In this document: positions 11,041-20,648 of the stretch, piece by piece
How the letters are laid out: the number at the start of each line of letters is the position of its first letter
Numbering within the stretch: the stretch's first letter is position 1
Source: Sweltsa coloradensis
Lineage: Eukaryota; Arthropoda; Insecta; Plecoptera; Chloroperlidae
Direction of reading: 5' to 3'
NCBI GenBank assembly: GCA_024449915.1
Contig: JAMZAV010002194.1
Location: 1-64,000 of the forward strand
DNA length: 64,000 nucleotides
Program-made: the position numbers and the translations under genes
Notes under the pieces: generated by a model
Database searches by the model: none
Told to the model about the DNA's origin: nothing
Seen by the model: the letters and a program-made list of their open reading frames with translations, nothing else

Positions 11041-11560
11041 CCTAGTGCAAGCTAAAAGACATTACTAGCAGATAACTAGGCCCAAACCTAGCCTCTGAGG
11101 GCATAAGCTTCAATAGACTATGACCAATGGCCCTTTACATGGGCCAGGCCTGGGCTTAGGGCCTTGGCGCTATTGGGCCTAGGCGATTGGTAATAGCTGT
11201 CATGCCTAGTGCAAGCTACAAAACATTACTAGCAGACAAGAAGGCCCAAACCTAGCCTCTGAGGGCGTAGGCTTCAATAGACTATGACCAATGACCCTTT
11301 ACATAGGCTAGGCCTGGGCTTAGGGCCTTGGCGCTATAGGGCCTAGGTGATGGGTAATAGCTTTCATGCCTAGTGCGAGCTACAAGACATTACTAGCAGA
11401 TAACTAGGCCCAAACCTAGCCTCTGAGGGCATAGGTTTCAATAGACTATGACCAATGGCCCTTTACATGGGCTAGGCCTGGGCTTAGGGCCTTGGCCCTA
11501 TAGGGATCGATAGGCGATGGGTATTAGCCTAGGGGCTAGCTGGTATGCCTAGTGCAAGCT
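11041..11560. repeat. 164-bp tandem repeat, three units plus a partial fourth
   Basis: The landmark cctagtgcaagct starts units at 11041, 11205, 11369 and 11548 (spacings 164, 164 and 179). Shared blocks include cattactagcaga, aacctagcctctgaggg, caatagactatgaccaat and cctgggcttagggccttgg. Units differ by scattered substitutions. The array is rich in AGGCCTAGG-type palindromes. No open frame is conserved across units. Confidence 0.85.
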
Positions 11561-12068
11561 ACAGTACGTAATACGTACGTAATAATTAGTGATCACTATT
11601 ATTCTTACCTTTCGTTGAATTGCAGTCGTTTTTTAGCCAATAATGTTTTAGGTCTCCTAGCTTTGGCAACAGGATGTGGTGGAGTGGGTTCGGAGACATT
11701 GCCGCCTAAAGACCCATCACTGTCGGAGGTCGTAGCATGGAGCTGGATTTGGAAGGAGGTCTAACTCAAATGGGAGTAGACGTACAAGATGATGTACATC
11801 TGGTTTCTTTACCGGTGCCACCATTTTAGTTGTTGTGGTAGTGCCAGACAACACTGTCAATGTATGGTAATTCAACTGACAAGTCAGTAATTTCGAGTTT
11901 GACATTGCACATTTGAACAAAATTATCCTCATATTCAACATATAAATTAAATAAGGTAAGTTAATAGTGATTCCGCAGTTTAGAGCCTAACATATGTCAT
12001 AAACAGTCACAAACTTCAATTTAGTTTAGGGCCAGGGCTAGGCTAGGCCTAGCTAGGCCTAGGCCTTC
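11561..12068. other. Intergenic flank of Gypsy element A
   Basis: No supported gene. It ends in a cluster of TAGGCCTA-type words (about 12030-12065) directly at the 5' LTR. Confidence 0.4.
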
Positions 12069-12180
12069 TGTTGTATAATAGTATGCATCTCTATGTACTA
12101 TGTATACTCTATGTATGGCTGTTGTCATAACAACAGGGTCATTTAATAAACAACAGTTATCATTGCTAATCTTGTCAACA
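12069..12180 (+). repeat. 5' LTR of Gypsy A
   Basis: It starts TGTTGTATAATAG and ends CTTGTCAACA, so the ends are TGTTG/CAACA. It is nearly identical to 30074-30181 apart from the last four bases. The downstream primer site fixes its right border. Confidence 0.85.
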
Positions 12181-12196
12181 TGGTGTCGAGAAGTGG
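12181..12196 (+). promoter_or_regulatory. Primer-binding site of Gypsy A, tRNA-Leu-like
   Basis: TGGTGTCgAGAAGTGG follows the LTR directly. It matches the complement of a tRNA-Leu 3' end (TGGTGTCAGAAG...) with one extra G. Confidence 0.6.
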
Positions 12197-12396
12197 TCAC
12201 TCGTCAAAAGAGAAGAAGTTTAAATGGTTTCTTTCAAAGAAGAATGTTTGACGAGTGATAAAACTATATAAAGTAACCCAAAGCAGCAAGATATCAGTAA
12301 AGATACACTCAAAAGTGAGTATTAACTGTAGAATTGACCAATTTAAAGTAGCCTTGCCATAGACAAAGGAACAACTTTTTTGCAAAATTTTGTGTC

Positions 12397-12930
12397 ATGG
12401 AAGGCAAAGAGCTTAGACAAACAGAAAACAAACAGTCTGATATTCCAGGTCAAAGAAATCACAACGAAAAAAGCAAAGAACTTCTAAAGGAAGATACATC
12501 ACTTGAGGCAAACATGGGAGACACCCTTAATAACATTCCTTTTCCTAGTCCAATGGACATAAGCGACCAAAATAAGTTGGCTAGTAACTGGGGTTCATTC
12601 CTTGAAGAGTGGAATGACTATGAAATTGCAACAGGAGTGAAGGCTGGAGGAGAGGAGAAAAGAGTTGCTACTTTACGCCTAGCAATGGGTAAAGAGTGTC
12701 GAAAGACTCTGAAACATCTCGACCTCACTACAGACCAACGCCTTAAAGCGGACGAAGTACTGCGCGCATTAACAGAATGTTTTGAACCGGAAATTAATAC
12801 AATCTATGAAAGGGCAGTTTTCGGAGAAGCAAAGCAGGAGGAAGACGAGAACGTCATACAATACATAAATAGACTTCGCCGTCTGCATCAACATGTAACT
12901 ATTATCCAATCAGAGTGCATGATGAGATAA
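12397..12930 (+). pseudogene. gag: Gypsy A gag, matrix/capsid part
   Basis: Gag forms the particle around element RNA. From an ATG 217 bp after the LTR the frame runs 177 codons: a hydrophilic Lys/Glu-rich N-terminus, then the capsid-like segment WGSFLEEWNDYEIATG, VATLRLAMGKECRKTL and EDENVIQYINRLRRL. This is the usual retrotransposon capsid pattern (W.....F..Y...tg). A TAA at 12928-12930 stops it. The same frame then continues with LRDRLVLGIRDKSVRNRLM until a TGA near 13027, so the stop is a nonsense mutation and not the natural end. The zinc knuckles lie in the next frame. Confidence 0.75.
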
Positions 12931-13025
12931 TTAAGAGATCGCCTAGTCCTGGGAATAAGAGATAAATCTGTCAGAAATCGACTCATGCGAGATAAAAATC
13001 TAACACTTACCTCTGCATTAGAGCT

Positions 13026-13994
13026 TTGAAGGCCAGCGAACAGACAGAGAGTCAAATGACCAAGCTTGACAGCAAAGAGGAAGAAAAGATTCACTACAAC
13101 AAGTCAGATAAGTGGAAGAAGTCATATGATGAGAAGAAAGACCGCAGTAGGCATAGGCATAAAGAAAAGAAAATGTGCAAATACTGTGGGAGAGCTCATT
13201 CAAAAGGCAGAGAAAAGTGCCCGGCAAATGGAAAGAAATGTAAATCTTGTGACAAATGGAATCATTTTGAAGATATGTGTTTCCAGAAGAAATACACAAG
13301 TCAAGGTAGAAAGGATAAACATATCCGAGCTGTAGAAGAAAGTGACAGTGAAAATGAAAGTGACAGCTCGAGCGAAGAATCTACAAATCAGTTGGTGAAC
13401 GATGAGTCACTATATAAAGTGGAAAAGTTGAAAAGTGAGGAGAAAAAACAGTGGTTTGTGAAGATAAACATGAGAGTTAGCGACCGAGAAAAGAACATTA
13501 AGTGTCAGCTAGACAGTGGAGCAACCTGTAACGTTATTAGTCACAAGCAGTTATGTAAATTAACAAAAAACGATAACCCCCCAATGAAGATGAGCAAAGT
13601 GAACCTCAAGTGCTATGGTGGTAATGTGATGAAACCATGTGGTCAAGTGAAGATTCGGTGCACTTATGGCAAAACAACAGAAGATGTTGTGTTTCAAGTC
13701 ACAAAATACGACCAAGCACCATTGTTATCTGCCATTACATGTAAAGCCCTTCGATTAATAAAAGTTAGAGCAAATCAATGCACGATTAAAGAATCAACAA
13801 ATCCAACAATGGCATTACTGGATAAATATCAAGATGTTTTTGAAGGCCTGGGTAAGTTACCTGGGAAATACCACTTGGAAATTGACGAGGATGTGAAGCC
13901 AGTTTCAACATTTGCCAAGACGTGTGCCAATTGCACTAAAGGAAGCATTGCGAAAGAAGATAAAAGAAATGGAAGAAGCAGGTATCATAACTAA
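13026..13994 (+). pseudogene. Gypsy A nucleocapsid knuckles and aspartic protease
   Basis: Two CCHC knuckles bind element RNA: CKYCGRAHSKGREKC (C-x2-C-x4-H-x5-C) and CKSCDKWNHFEDMC (C-x2-C-x4-H-x4-C). An acidic Ser/Glu linker follows. The protease active site is QLDSGATCNVIS, and the later ITCKALRLIKV region belongs to its fold. The frame ends just before the RT, where KYHLEIDEDVKPVSTFAKT leads into wording normally followed by RVPvaLr. Loss of frame near 13915 explains the stop at 13994. It is one frame shifted from the gag N-terminal part, probably by an indel near 13020. Confidence 0.75.
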
Positions 13995-14668
13995 GGTAAC
14001 TGAACCTAGTAAATGGATAAGCAGTATGGTAGCAGTGCAGAAACCTAATAAAATACGAGTATGTATCGAATCCACGGGATCTAAATAAAGCGTTAAAAAC
14101 GCTCACACTACAATTGCCGAAGATTGAAGAGATACTACTGGAACTAAAAAATGCAAAAGTGTTTAGTGTCCTCGATGCAAAGACGGGTTTTGGCAAGTTG
14201 AGTTAGATGATGAAAGCTCGAAACTAACCACGTTCTGGACCCTTCAGGACGATTTAGATGGCTACGAATGCCATTTGGTATAAGCACCGCACCAGAGGAG
14301 TACCAAAGACGTTTGCATGAGCTGCTGGATGGTTTACCCGGTATTATAGTTATAGCAGACGACATCTTGGTGTATGGTTCGGGACATAGCCAACAAAGAA
14401 GCAGAGAAAGATCACGATTTGAACCTCGAAAATGGTTCTTCATGAGAGCAAGAGAAGTTGACCTGAAGTTCAACAAGAGCAAGCTGAAACTAAAAATGAA
14501 AGAGGTGCCATATATAGGTCACATACTAACGCCAGAAGGACTGAAGGTCGACTTCCTTAAAATACAAGCAGTTAAATCAATGGAACAACCAAAGGATGTC
14601 CAAGGTGTTCAGAGATTCTTAGGTTTTCGTTAACTACATGGCAAAATTTCTTTTAAAATTGTCTGATA
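13995..14668 (+). pseudogene. Gypsy A reverse transcriptase, heavily frame-broken
   Basis: RT fingers and palm are present but scattered over frames. FGISTAPEEYQRRLHELLDG and the catalytic IADDILVYG lie in one frame (14268-14633), as does VPYIGHILTPEGLKV. Upstream, words such as AKVFSVLDA and DGFWQVELD appear only as fragments near 14155-14210. The ADD form in place of YxDD is normal for K02A2.6/SURL-type Gypsy elements. At least three indels are needed to explain the breaks. It cannot encode a working enzyme as read. Confidence 0.65.
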
Positions 14669-15790
14669 TTGCCGAAACCCTTAAGAAGACTTACAGATAA
14701 GACCGTAAAATGGGCCTGGCAATCAGCTCAACAAGTTGCATTCGATACTATAAAAGAACTTGTAACCACTGCACCTGTTCTCAAGTACTTTGACGTATCT
14801 GACGAAGTCACAATACAGAGTGACGCTAGCGATGTTGGGATCGGAGCAACATTAATGCAAGGTGGACAACCTGTAGCGTTTGCTTCACGCACTTTATCGA
14901 ACACTGAAAGGAACTATACAGTCATCGAAAAGGAATGTCTTGCAATTGTGTTTGCTTGCGAACGGTTTTCACAATACCTTTACGGTAAAGACATCATCCG
15001 AGTTGAATCCGACCATAAAGCTTTAGAAATAATCTTCAAGAAATCATTGTTACAAGCACCTAAACGCTTGCAACGTATGCTGTTAAGGTTACAACGGTTC
15101 AATCTTCAAGTAAACTACAAACCTGGAAAGGAGATGCTGATTGCAGATCTCCTGTCGCGAGCAGCTGTTCCAGGAGGGAGTAAAGAAATCGAGAAGGATT
15201 ACATCATTTATCAGATGGAAACAGAAGATAAGATACACCGTGAAGTAGAAGAAATCAATCAGACTGAACACCTAAATGTAACCAGCGAAAGACTACAACA
15301 AATCCAAAGATGCACAGCAACAGATGAAGTACTACAGTCACTCATCACGACCATTCTTTCTGGATGGCCAGTTGACAAATCAAAAATTCCAATCAATATC
15401 GGGGAATATTGGTCTTGCCAAGAAGAGCCTAGTGTACAAAATGGTGTTGTGTTTAAAAATAGTAAGATTATCATACCAAAGACGATGCGGCGTGAGATGT
15501 TGGTACGGATACATGCCAGTCACCTTGGAACCGAAGCATGCTTAAGAAAAGCCAGAGATGTTTTGTATTGGCCGCAGATGTCAGCCGACATTCGAGAGAC
15601 TATAAAGCATTGTACAGCGTGCCAAGAGTTTGCAGATAAACAACAAAAAGAACCGCTGCAAACACAACGCACACCGGACATTCCATGGTCTCGAGTGTCG
15701 ATGGATATGTTCTTTCTCAAGAAAAAAAAATATCTCCTTTTAGTAGATCACTATTCAGATTTCTGGGATTTAGATGAAATAAAAAAATTC
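14669..15790 (+). pseudogene. Gypsy A RNase H and integrase zinc domain
   Basis: RNase H degrades the RNA strand during cDNA synthesis. Its catalytic blocks are IQSDASDVGIGATLMQ, IEKECLAIVFACERF and VESDHKALE. The chromodomain-less linker ends in PGKEMLIADLLSRA. The integrase HHCC zinc domain follows (HASHLGTEACLRKARD ... CTACQEFA), then the start of the catalytic core with the first Asp in WSRVSMDMFFL. The frame is open for 383 codons. It breaks at an A-run near 15780, inside the integrase core, where the next frame takes over. Confidence 0.8.
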
Positions 15791-15791
15791 A

Positions 15792-16474
15792 TTGGCAGCC
15801 ACACTCGTGGAAGTAACTAAGAAGAACTTTAGCCGTCATGGAATTCCCGAAGTGTTAGACACGGATAATGACACTCCATTTGTCAGTGCAGAGTTTAGAA
15901 GATTTGCCACTGAATGGGAGTTTACACACAACACATCATCGCCAAGACATAGCCAATCTAATGGAAAAATAGAAGCAACAGTGAAAATCGTTAAACGGTT
16001 ACTAAAGAAAACCTTCCGCTCCAACTCTGATCCTTGGAAGGCAATCCTAGATTGGCGAAATACACCAACAGACCAGTTACTGGCTAGTCCAGTACAAAAA
16101 CTAATGTCCCGTCGAACCAGAACAACCTTACCGACAACTACATCACTTCTGGTCCCAAAAGTGGTAGATGGCGTATTGGAAAATATCGAGCTCAAGAAGA
16201 TGCGAATGAAGAGTAACTACGATAAGACAGCCAGGCCATTGCCAGAATTACAAGTTGGACAAGACATTCGCCTTCAGCCGAATCCAGGAGATCGCAATAA
16301 GCTGTGGCGACCCGGGACTGTAGCCGAGAAACTGTCAACCAGATCCTACATTGTGGATGTGGATGGATCAAAGTATCGAAGAAATAGAAAATTCATACGA
16401 GAAGCTCCAGTCCAGGCTGACACAGATAGGGAACCTGATGTCACGAAAGTAGGCCTACAAACTGCCACCAGATT
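15792..16474 (+). pseudogene. Gypsy A integrase catalytic core and C-terminal domain, cut by a LINE insertion
   Basis: Integrase joins element cDNA to the chromosome. The frame carries the second Asp in EVLDTDNDTPF and the Glu in PRHSQSNGKIEATVK. WRNTP, SPVQKLMSRRTRTTLP and the C-terminal block LWRPGTVAEKLSTRSYIVD then follow, as in Mag/SURL-type elements. The reading frame runs straight into the (AAGAT)n tail of the nested LINE at about 16475. Its natural C-terminus is found 13.4 kb downstream at 29855-30009. Confidence 0.8.
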
Positions 16475-16476
16475 GA

Positions 16477-16509
16477 AGATAAGATAAGATAAGATAGATA
16501 AGATAAGAT
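16477..16509 (-). repeat. (AAGAT)n tail marking the 3' end of LINE copy 1
   Basis: AAGATAAGATAAGATAGATA-type repeats abut interrupted Gypsy A coding sequence. The same tail followed by tttattcttca begins copy 2 at about 46437. A short repeat in place of poly-A is usual for CR1/L2-type LINEs. Confidence 0.85.
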
Positions 16510-17110
16510 TTATTCTTCAAATAGACAATTTTACAATTAGTCCAAATCTCTACAGAGATGTGCGAAGAGTGGTATAAATATGGTATAAACTATAAAGGTC
16601 TATACATTAATGTATAGTTAATTCTAACAAACAACGTTATAACACATAAAATAATATCATATATGATAGAAGAAGTGTAGGCCTGCATAATGGGCCTACA
16701 TACTATATGCATATTATGTGCTGCAATACAAGCAAAATAAAGAATACAAGGACAAGTAAAATTATAAATACAATGTTGTTACAAATAGATACCTATAAAA
16801 CTTAATGCCAACATAATATCTACATAGTATGCATGTTATGCTACATACAAGACAATATAAAATAAAAGTAAATATAGGTAGTCAATTTATAGCCTAAATA
16901 CAATGATGATAGCCTGCATATAGAGACACATTGCTAACTGCTCTTAGTCAATACTATAGGCTACATAGCAAACTCTTTTATGGTTGTAGGCCTACATTTA
17001 GATGAGGAATTAATCCTAGCAAATTAATCAGACTGTAAAGAGATCATGGTTTTCATAGCTTGTTTGAGTAAATCTAGCACAATAACAAATCACTAAGTTA
17101 AGTAATTATA
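16510..17110 (-). other. 3' UTR of LINE copy 1
   Basis: This is the stretch between the tail repeat and the ORF2 stop. Its first 100 bases, including gatgtgcgaagag, match the corresponding part of copy 2 (46462-46525). The rest is AT-rich and diverged. Confidence 0.65.
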
Positions 17111-17332
17111 CTACAGTAGGAACTTATCTTTGAACTCCTGTACAGAATAAAAGGATTCATTTAACAGCATGTTTTTTAACCTAAACTTGAACAAGGATAA
17201 TGTAGTGCACTCTTTTATTTTGTCTGGTAGAAGATTGTAAAGTAAGGTTCCCTGGTAGGATGACTCTTTTGACACTGAGACGAGGTTTTGTCTTTGAATT
17301 CGGAGAAAAGATTTTGACGCGTGTTATGCGAG
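17111..17332 (-). pseudogene. LINE copy 1 ORF2, C-terminal end
   Basis: It continues the RT polyprotein from across the nested LTR element. One frame begins with HNTRQNLFSEFKDKTSSQCQ. After a one-base deletion near 17259 relative to copy 2, the other frame gives YQGTLLYNLLPDKIKE, LSLFKFRLKNMLLNESFYS and VQEFKDKFLL, with a stop at 17111-17113. This is the usual C-terminal signature (R..., yG..lyN.LP, FK..Lk..L) of Jockey-group LINEs. It ends exactly where the Osvaldo-like LTR starts. Confidence 0.75.
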
Positions 17333-19295
17333 TTATAACGGCTTGGTTGTGTGTGTAGCAGCACACTCCACCAAACCATTATAACGTTACACTAATTTAA
17401 AACACTGCTATGTTTGTCTTGGTTCCCCGCCGTTCCCCGAGTTGTAAGTGGGCATTGACGTTCATTTGGGTTTGAATTCTCGCGCGTGTTTTCTGCGGTT
17501 GGTGACACTGTCTCTACCCTGGTGACTTTGTATCTGTGTGGTTGGCTTACCTTGCCGTCAGAGGAAGACAGCTGACTGCGACTCGATAAGTAGCTGAGCG
17601 AATCTCGTCGGTCGGCACTTTTGTCTGCATTCCTGTCATGGTTTGGCGATTTCTGCGAGACGACTACGTTTTACTACTGATGTAGTTGTAATATCTTCCC
17701 ATACTGTTGGTGAGTTATCGTTTGTTTCTCTGATTTCTTTTTGCTTGGTGAAACTTGGTCTAGTGCCTTGGCTAGCCTAGTGGTTTGTTTAAGATCCAAT
17801 CTTAGCACGTTGTTGTTTTTGCATATTTAACAGGGATTAGGCATGGGACTGGGACCTTCAGGCCTCAATCAATAGGCACGGGACAGCACCAACGTGAAAC
17901 GACGTGAAGGCTATGCAGGACTTTTCCTTGGTTGCCTCTTGAACCCTAGGCCCTAATGTGTGGAAGGGGGCGTTGTCATTCCGCCATCTTGTGGACGTAG
18001 GATCCCAGCGGGGCCCTAGGCGTCAACTTTTGCTTGGAGCTGAAGATTAGGCCTAGGCCTACTCAGGTTTTCAATACATATCTACTTCTTCCCGTGTTAT
18101 GCTGTGATTTGTTCTTCAGACATTGACCATTTAGGCTCCTGATTAGAATATTGAAATTACCCAACCTCTAGAGGCATGGTCAACCTCAACACCTTCATTA
18201 AGGTTGGATGAACACGTTTGTTCCGATAAATGTCAGGCTAGCTAATTTGACAGCAGTCTTTTGTAATTAAATGTTGGTGGCTATAAGTGTCATGTGTACA
18301 TGCCCCTAGCCATCCTTGTCAAGGACAAGGCCTAGTTATATTCAGGCTATAGGCCAAGTGTTTTCAAAGTGTCATCTAGCCCATATGGCAGATATTTATT
18401 ATAGTAAGGTGTTCATTGCCAGGAATGTAAGGTGATAGATATTTGTTCTAATGTGAAACACTGGTATGTAGCAAGGAGGTTATCAAGTAACGTTAGATAT
18501 TAATTCAGTTAATACGAGGGTCTACCTCAACGCTATTTTGTGTAAATCTCACTTATGCTATATTTCTTTCCGTGGCGGAACTAACTTGTGTGTTCAAGGT
18601 GAACCTATTGTGCCGAGGTGGCATATAAGAACATTTTGTAGGTGTTCTATTCTAAAGTAATGTTAGGTATTAATTCAGTTTAATACGAGGGTCTACCTCA
18701 ACCTTTCTTTTGGAATGAGCCTACTATGTTAATATTTGTGCTGATGTGTGAACTATTTTATCTTGCTCATGAACACCGGTATCATTGTAATCAGGCTATT
18801 GCTGATTCACTAACTGCCAAGTTGTGATTTGGTAACCTTCAACCTTTGTAACTTATAAGCATAACCTGTAACTTGTGACCTGACTTTAAGTATAGTAAAG
18901 GCTTTTCTTTGTTTGATATTTTATAGATTTCCCTTGTGCTCTTGTATGTAATCTCATGTGGCCAACCACGCTACTCGGCCGGGATTCGTACGGCTGTATT
19001 ATTCTATCCTACTTGGGAATTGTTACAAAATACTTTTGTTTCTTTTATATCCTTGTTCTATCTTAAAAATAAAACCAAGGTCATATTTTCTCTATACTTT
19101 CTTTTTCATTCGAGGTTTGTCCGACTCCTTCGTTCTTCCTGTTGGCTTGCTTGTGTTATACATTTTCAGCGAAGAACGTGGCGCCCAATTTTTCCGTCTG
19201 GTCACACTGTTATTTAGTTATTAAGTTGTGCGAACCACTACGAGACTCGAAGCCGCCCACGCCCCTTCTCCAACTGAGCTGAGTGGCACGTCACA
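17333..19295 (+). repeat. 5' LTR of element C, about 1.96 kb
   Basis: It runs from ttataacggcttggttg to ggcacgtcaca. It holds two direct copies of a block ending in tacgagggtctacctcaac. Polypyrimidine-plus-AG sites that could serve as splice acceptors include ttttatag and attttcag (about 18924 and 19169). A partial primer-site mimic TGGCGCCCAA (19179-19188) lies about 110 bp before the LTR end. Confidence 0.88.
18487..18703 (+). repeat. Direct repeat pair inside the LTR of element C
   Basis: The block taacgttagatattaattc...aatacgagggtctacctcaac occurs at about 18487-18531 and again, slightly changed, at about 18659-18703. The same pair recurs in the 3' LTR (about 24881-25098). Repeated LTR blocks often hold enhancer sites, but nothing here proves that. 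Confidence 0.75.
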
Positions 19296-19300
19296 TTTCT

Positions 19301-19320
19301 TGGCGCCCGAACGTGGGACC
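19301..19320 (+). promoter_or_regulatory. Primer-binding site of element C, tRNA-Lys type
   Basis: TGGCGCCCGAACGTGGGACC follows the LTR after a five-base gap (tttct). The first 12 bases match the complement of the tRNA-Lys3 3' end, the primer class of lentiviruses and of Osvaldo. Confidence 0.8.
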
Positions 19321-19458
19321 TTGCTTCGAGAATCTTTTTGTGCGGTTTTGAGTTTGTCAATTGATCTCTTGGCAGTTTTGAATCTTTCGATATTTGTATT
19401 TGTGTTATTATTATTTTGTGATAGTACTTGTTAATCTTTAGACGTTAGATCTAGCATC

Positions 19459-20546
19459 ATGGCTACCTATGCTCTGGAATTAGCAGACCTTGCGAGGAGG
19501 ATTACTACGCTTGCTACGGTGATTGCGGACTATGAAGGCAACAGCGATCATCATCGGAGAATTGAATTTTTATTCTCTACTATCGAACGTAGACTTGCTT
19601 TGGTCCCTGCGGAAGAAACTTATCGCGAGCGGTTAGAAGCCATTTCTGCTGACATGCTTGTGTTAAGGCAACGTTTTGAGGTGATAGAATCGGCAGTTGG
19701 TCTCCACCCTCCGGTAGTCGAAGGCAATAGGGAAGTGCGAGAACAAGGGCAAGCGAAGCATGTTCCAGTCGCAAAGTGGGGAATTCATTTCCGTGGTAAC
19801 GAAGCGGACATGAGCTTGGGGGCTTTTCTCGAACGCATCGAAGAGTTATGTATCGCTAGGAATGTGTCGAAAGCAAACCTTTGGGCAGAGGCTGTCGATC
19901 TTTTGAAGGAACCGCATTGATATGGTTTAGATCAGTTCGCAGGCGGATCCATACATGGGATGAATTGGTAATTCAGTTACGAGCGCAATTCCAACCTGAT
20001 GACTATGATGAGAACCTACTTTCAGAAATTAGGGATAGAAGACAGGGTGAGTGTGAACCCATCGGCATTTTTGTGGCCGCAGTGAATAATCTCTTTGGAC
20101 GATTGTCGTATGATGTTCCTGAAGACGAACAACTTGACGTCATTAAACGGAATTTACACCCCTATGTGCTAGACAAACTCTGTTTTCAGCGTATTACCAG
20201 TTTGGAAGAGCTGATTAGCCTTGGGCGCAAGGTCGAAGAAACTTTGGCTTTGGCAAAAAAGTTTAAGCCACCACCCTTAGCGAAAAACTCTCTCGAACCT
20301 GATCTTGCCTTTCAGACTAATGCTAAGTATAGAGCACGATTAGAAATTGTTGGTGCAACCCAGGAGGCATCATCATCTCAGTCGGTTTGTTGGAACTGTG
20401 GTGAACCAGGTCATCGATTTGCTACTTGCCAGAAGCCTAGAGGTAATAAAGTGTTTTGCTACCGCTGTGGTTGCGTAGGGACTACAGCAGGGAGATGTTC
20501 TAACCCTAACTGTAAGCCGAAAAACTCCAAAGGGCCACGCTCATAA
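19459..20546 (+). pseudogene. gag: Element C gag (capsid and nucleocapsid), one frameshift
   Basis: The ATG at 19459 opens a helical N-terminal part (ELADLARRITTLATVIADYE). The first frame ends at 19920 after WAEAVDLL. The next frame takes over without a gap in sense (FEGTALIWFRSV), so one base is missing or extra near 19900 in a T-run. Capsid motifs follow: WDELVIQLRAQFQP, LLSEIRDRRQGECEPIGIF, RLSYDVPEDEQLDVIKRNLHP. A canonical knuckle CWNCGEPGHRFATC comes next, and then CYRCGCVGTTAGRC, in which the expected His is Thr, so the second knuckle is probably inactive. It ends with a TAA at 20544-20546. Confidence 0.82.
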
Positions 20547-20648
20547 GTAGCGAAGCGTGTTTAAGCCCGTCATCGTATGCTACTCCGAGACTACCTTATC
20601 GCCACCGTACCGAGTATCTTCCTCGCCAGATAGTGTCCCGCAGCCCCA

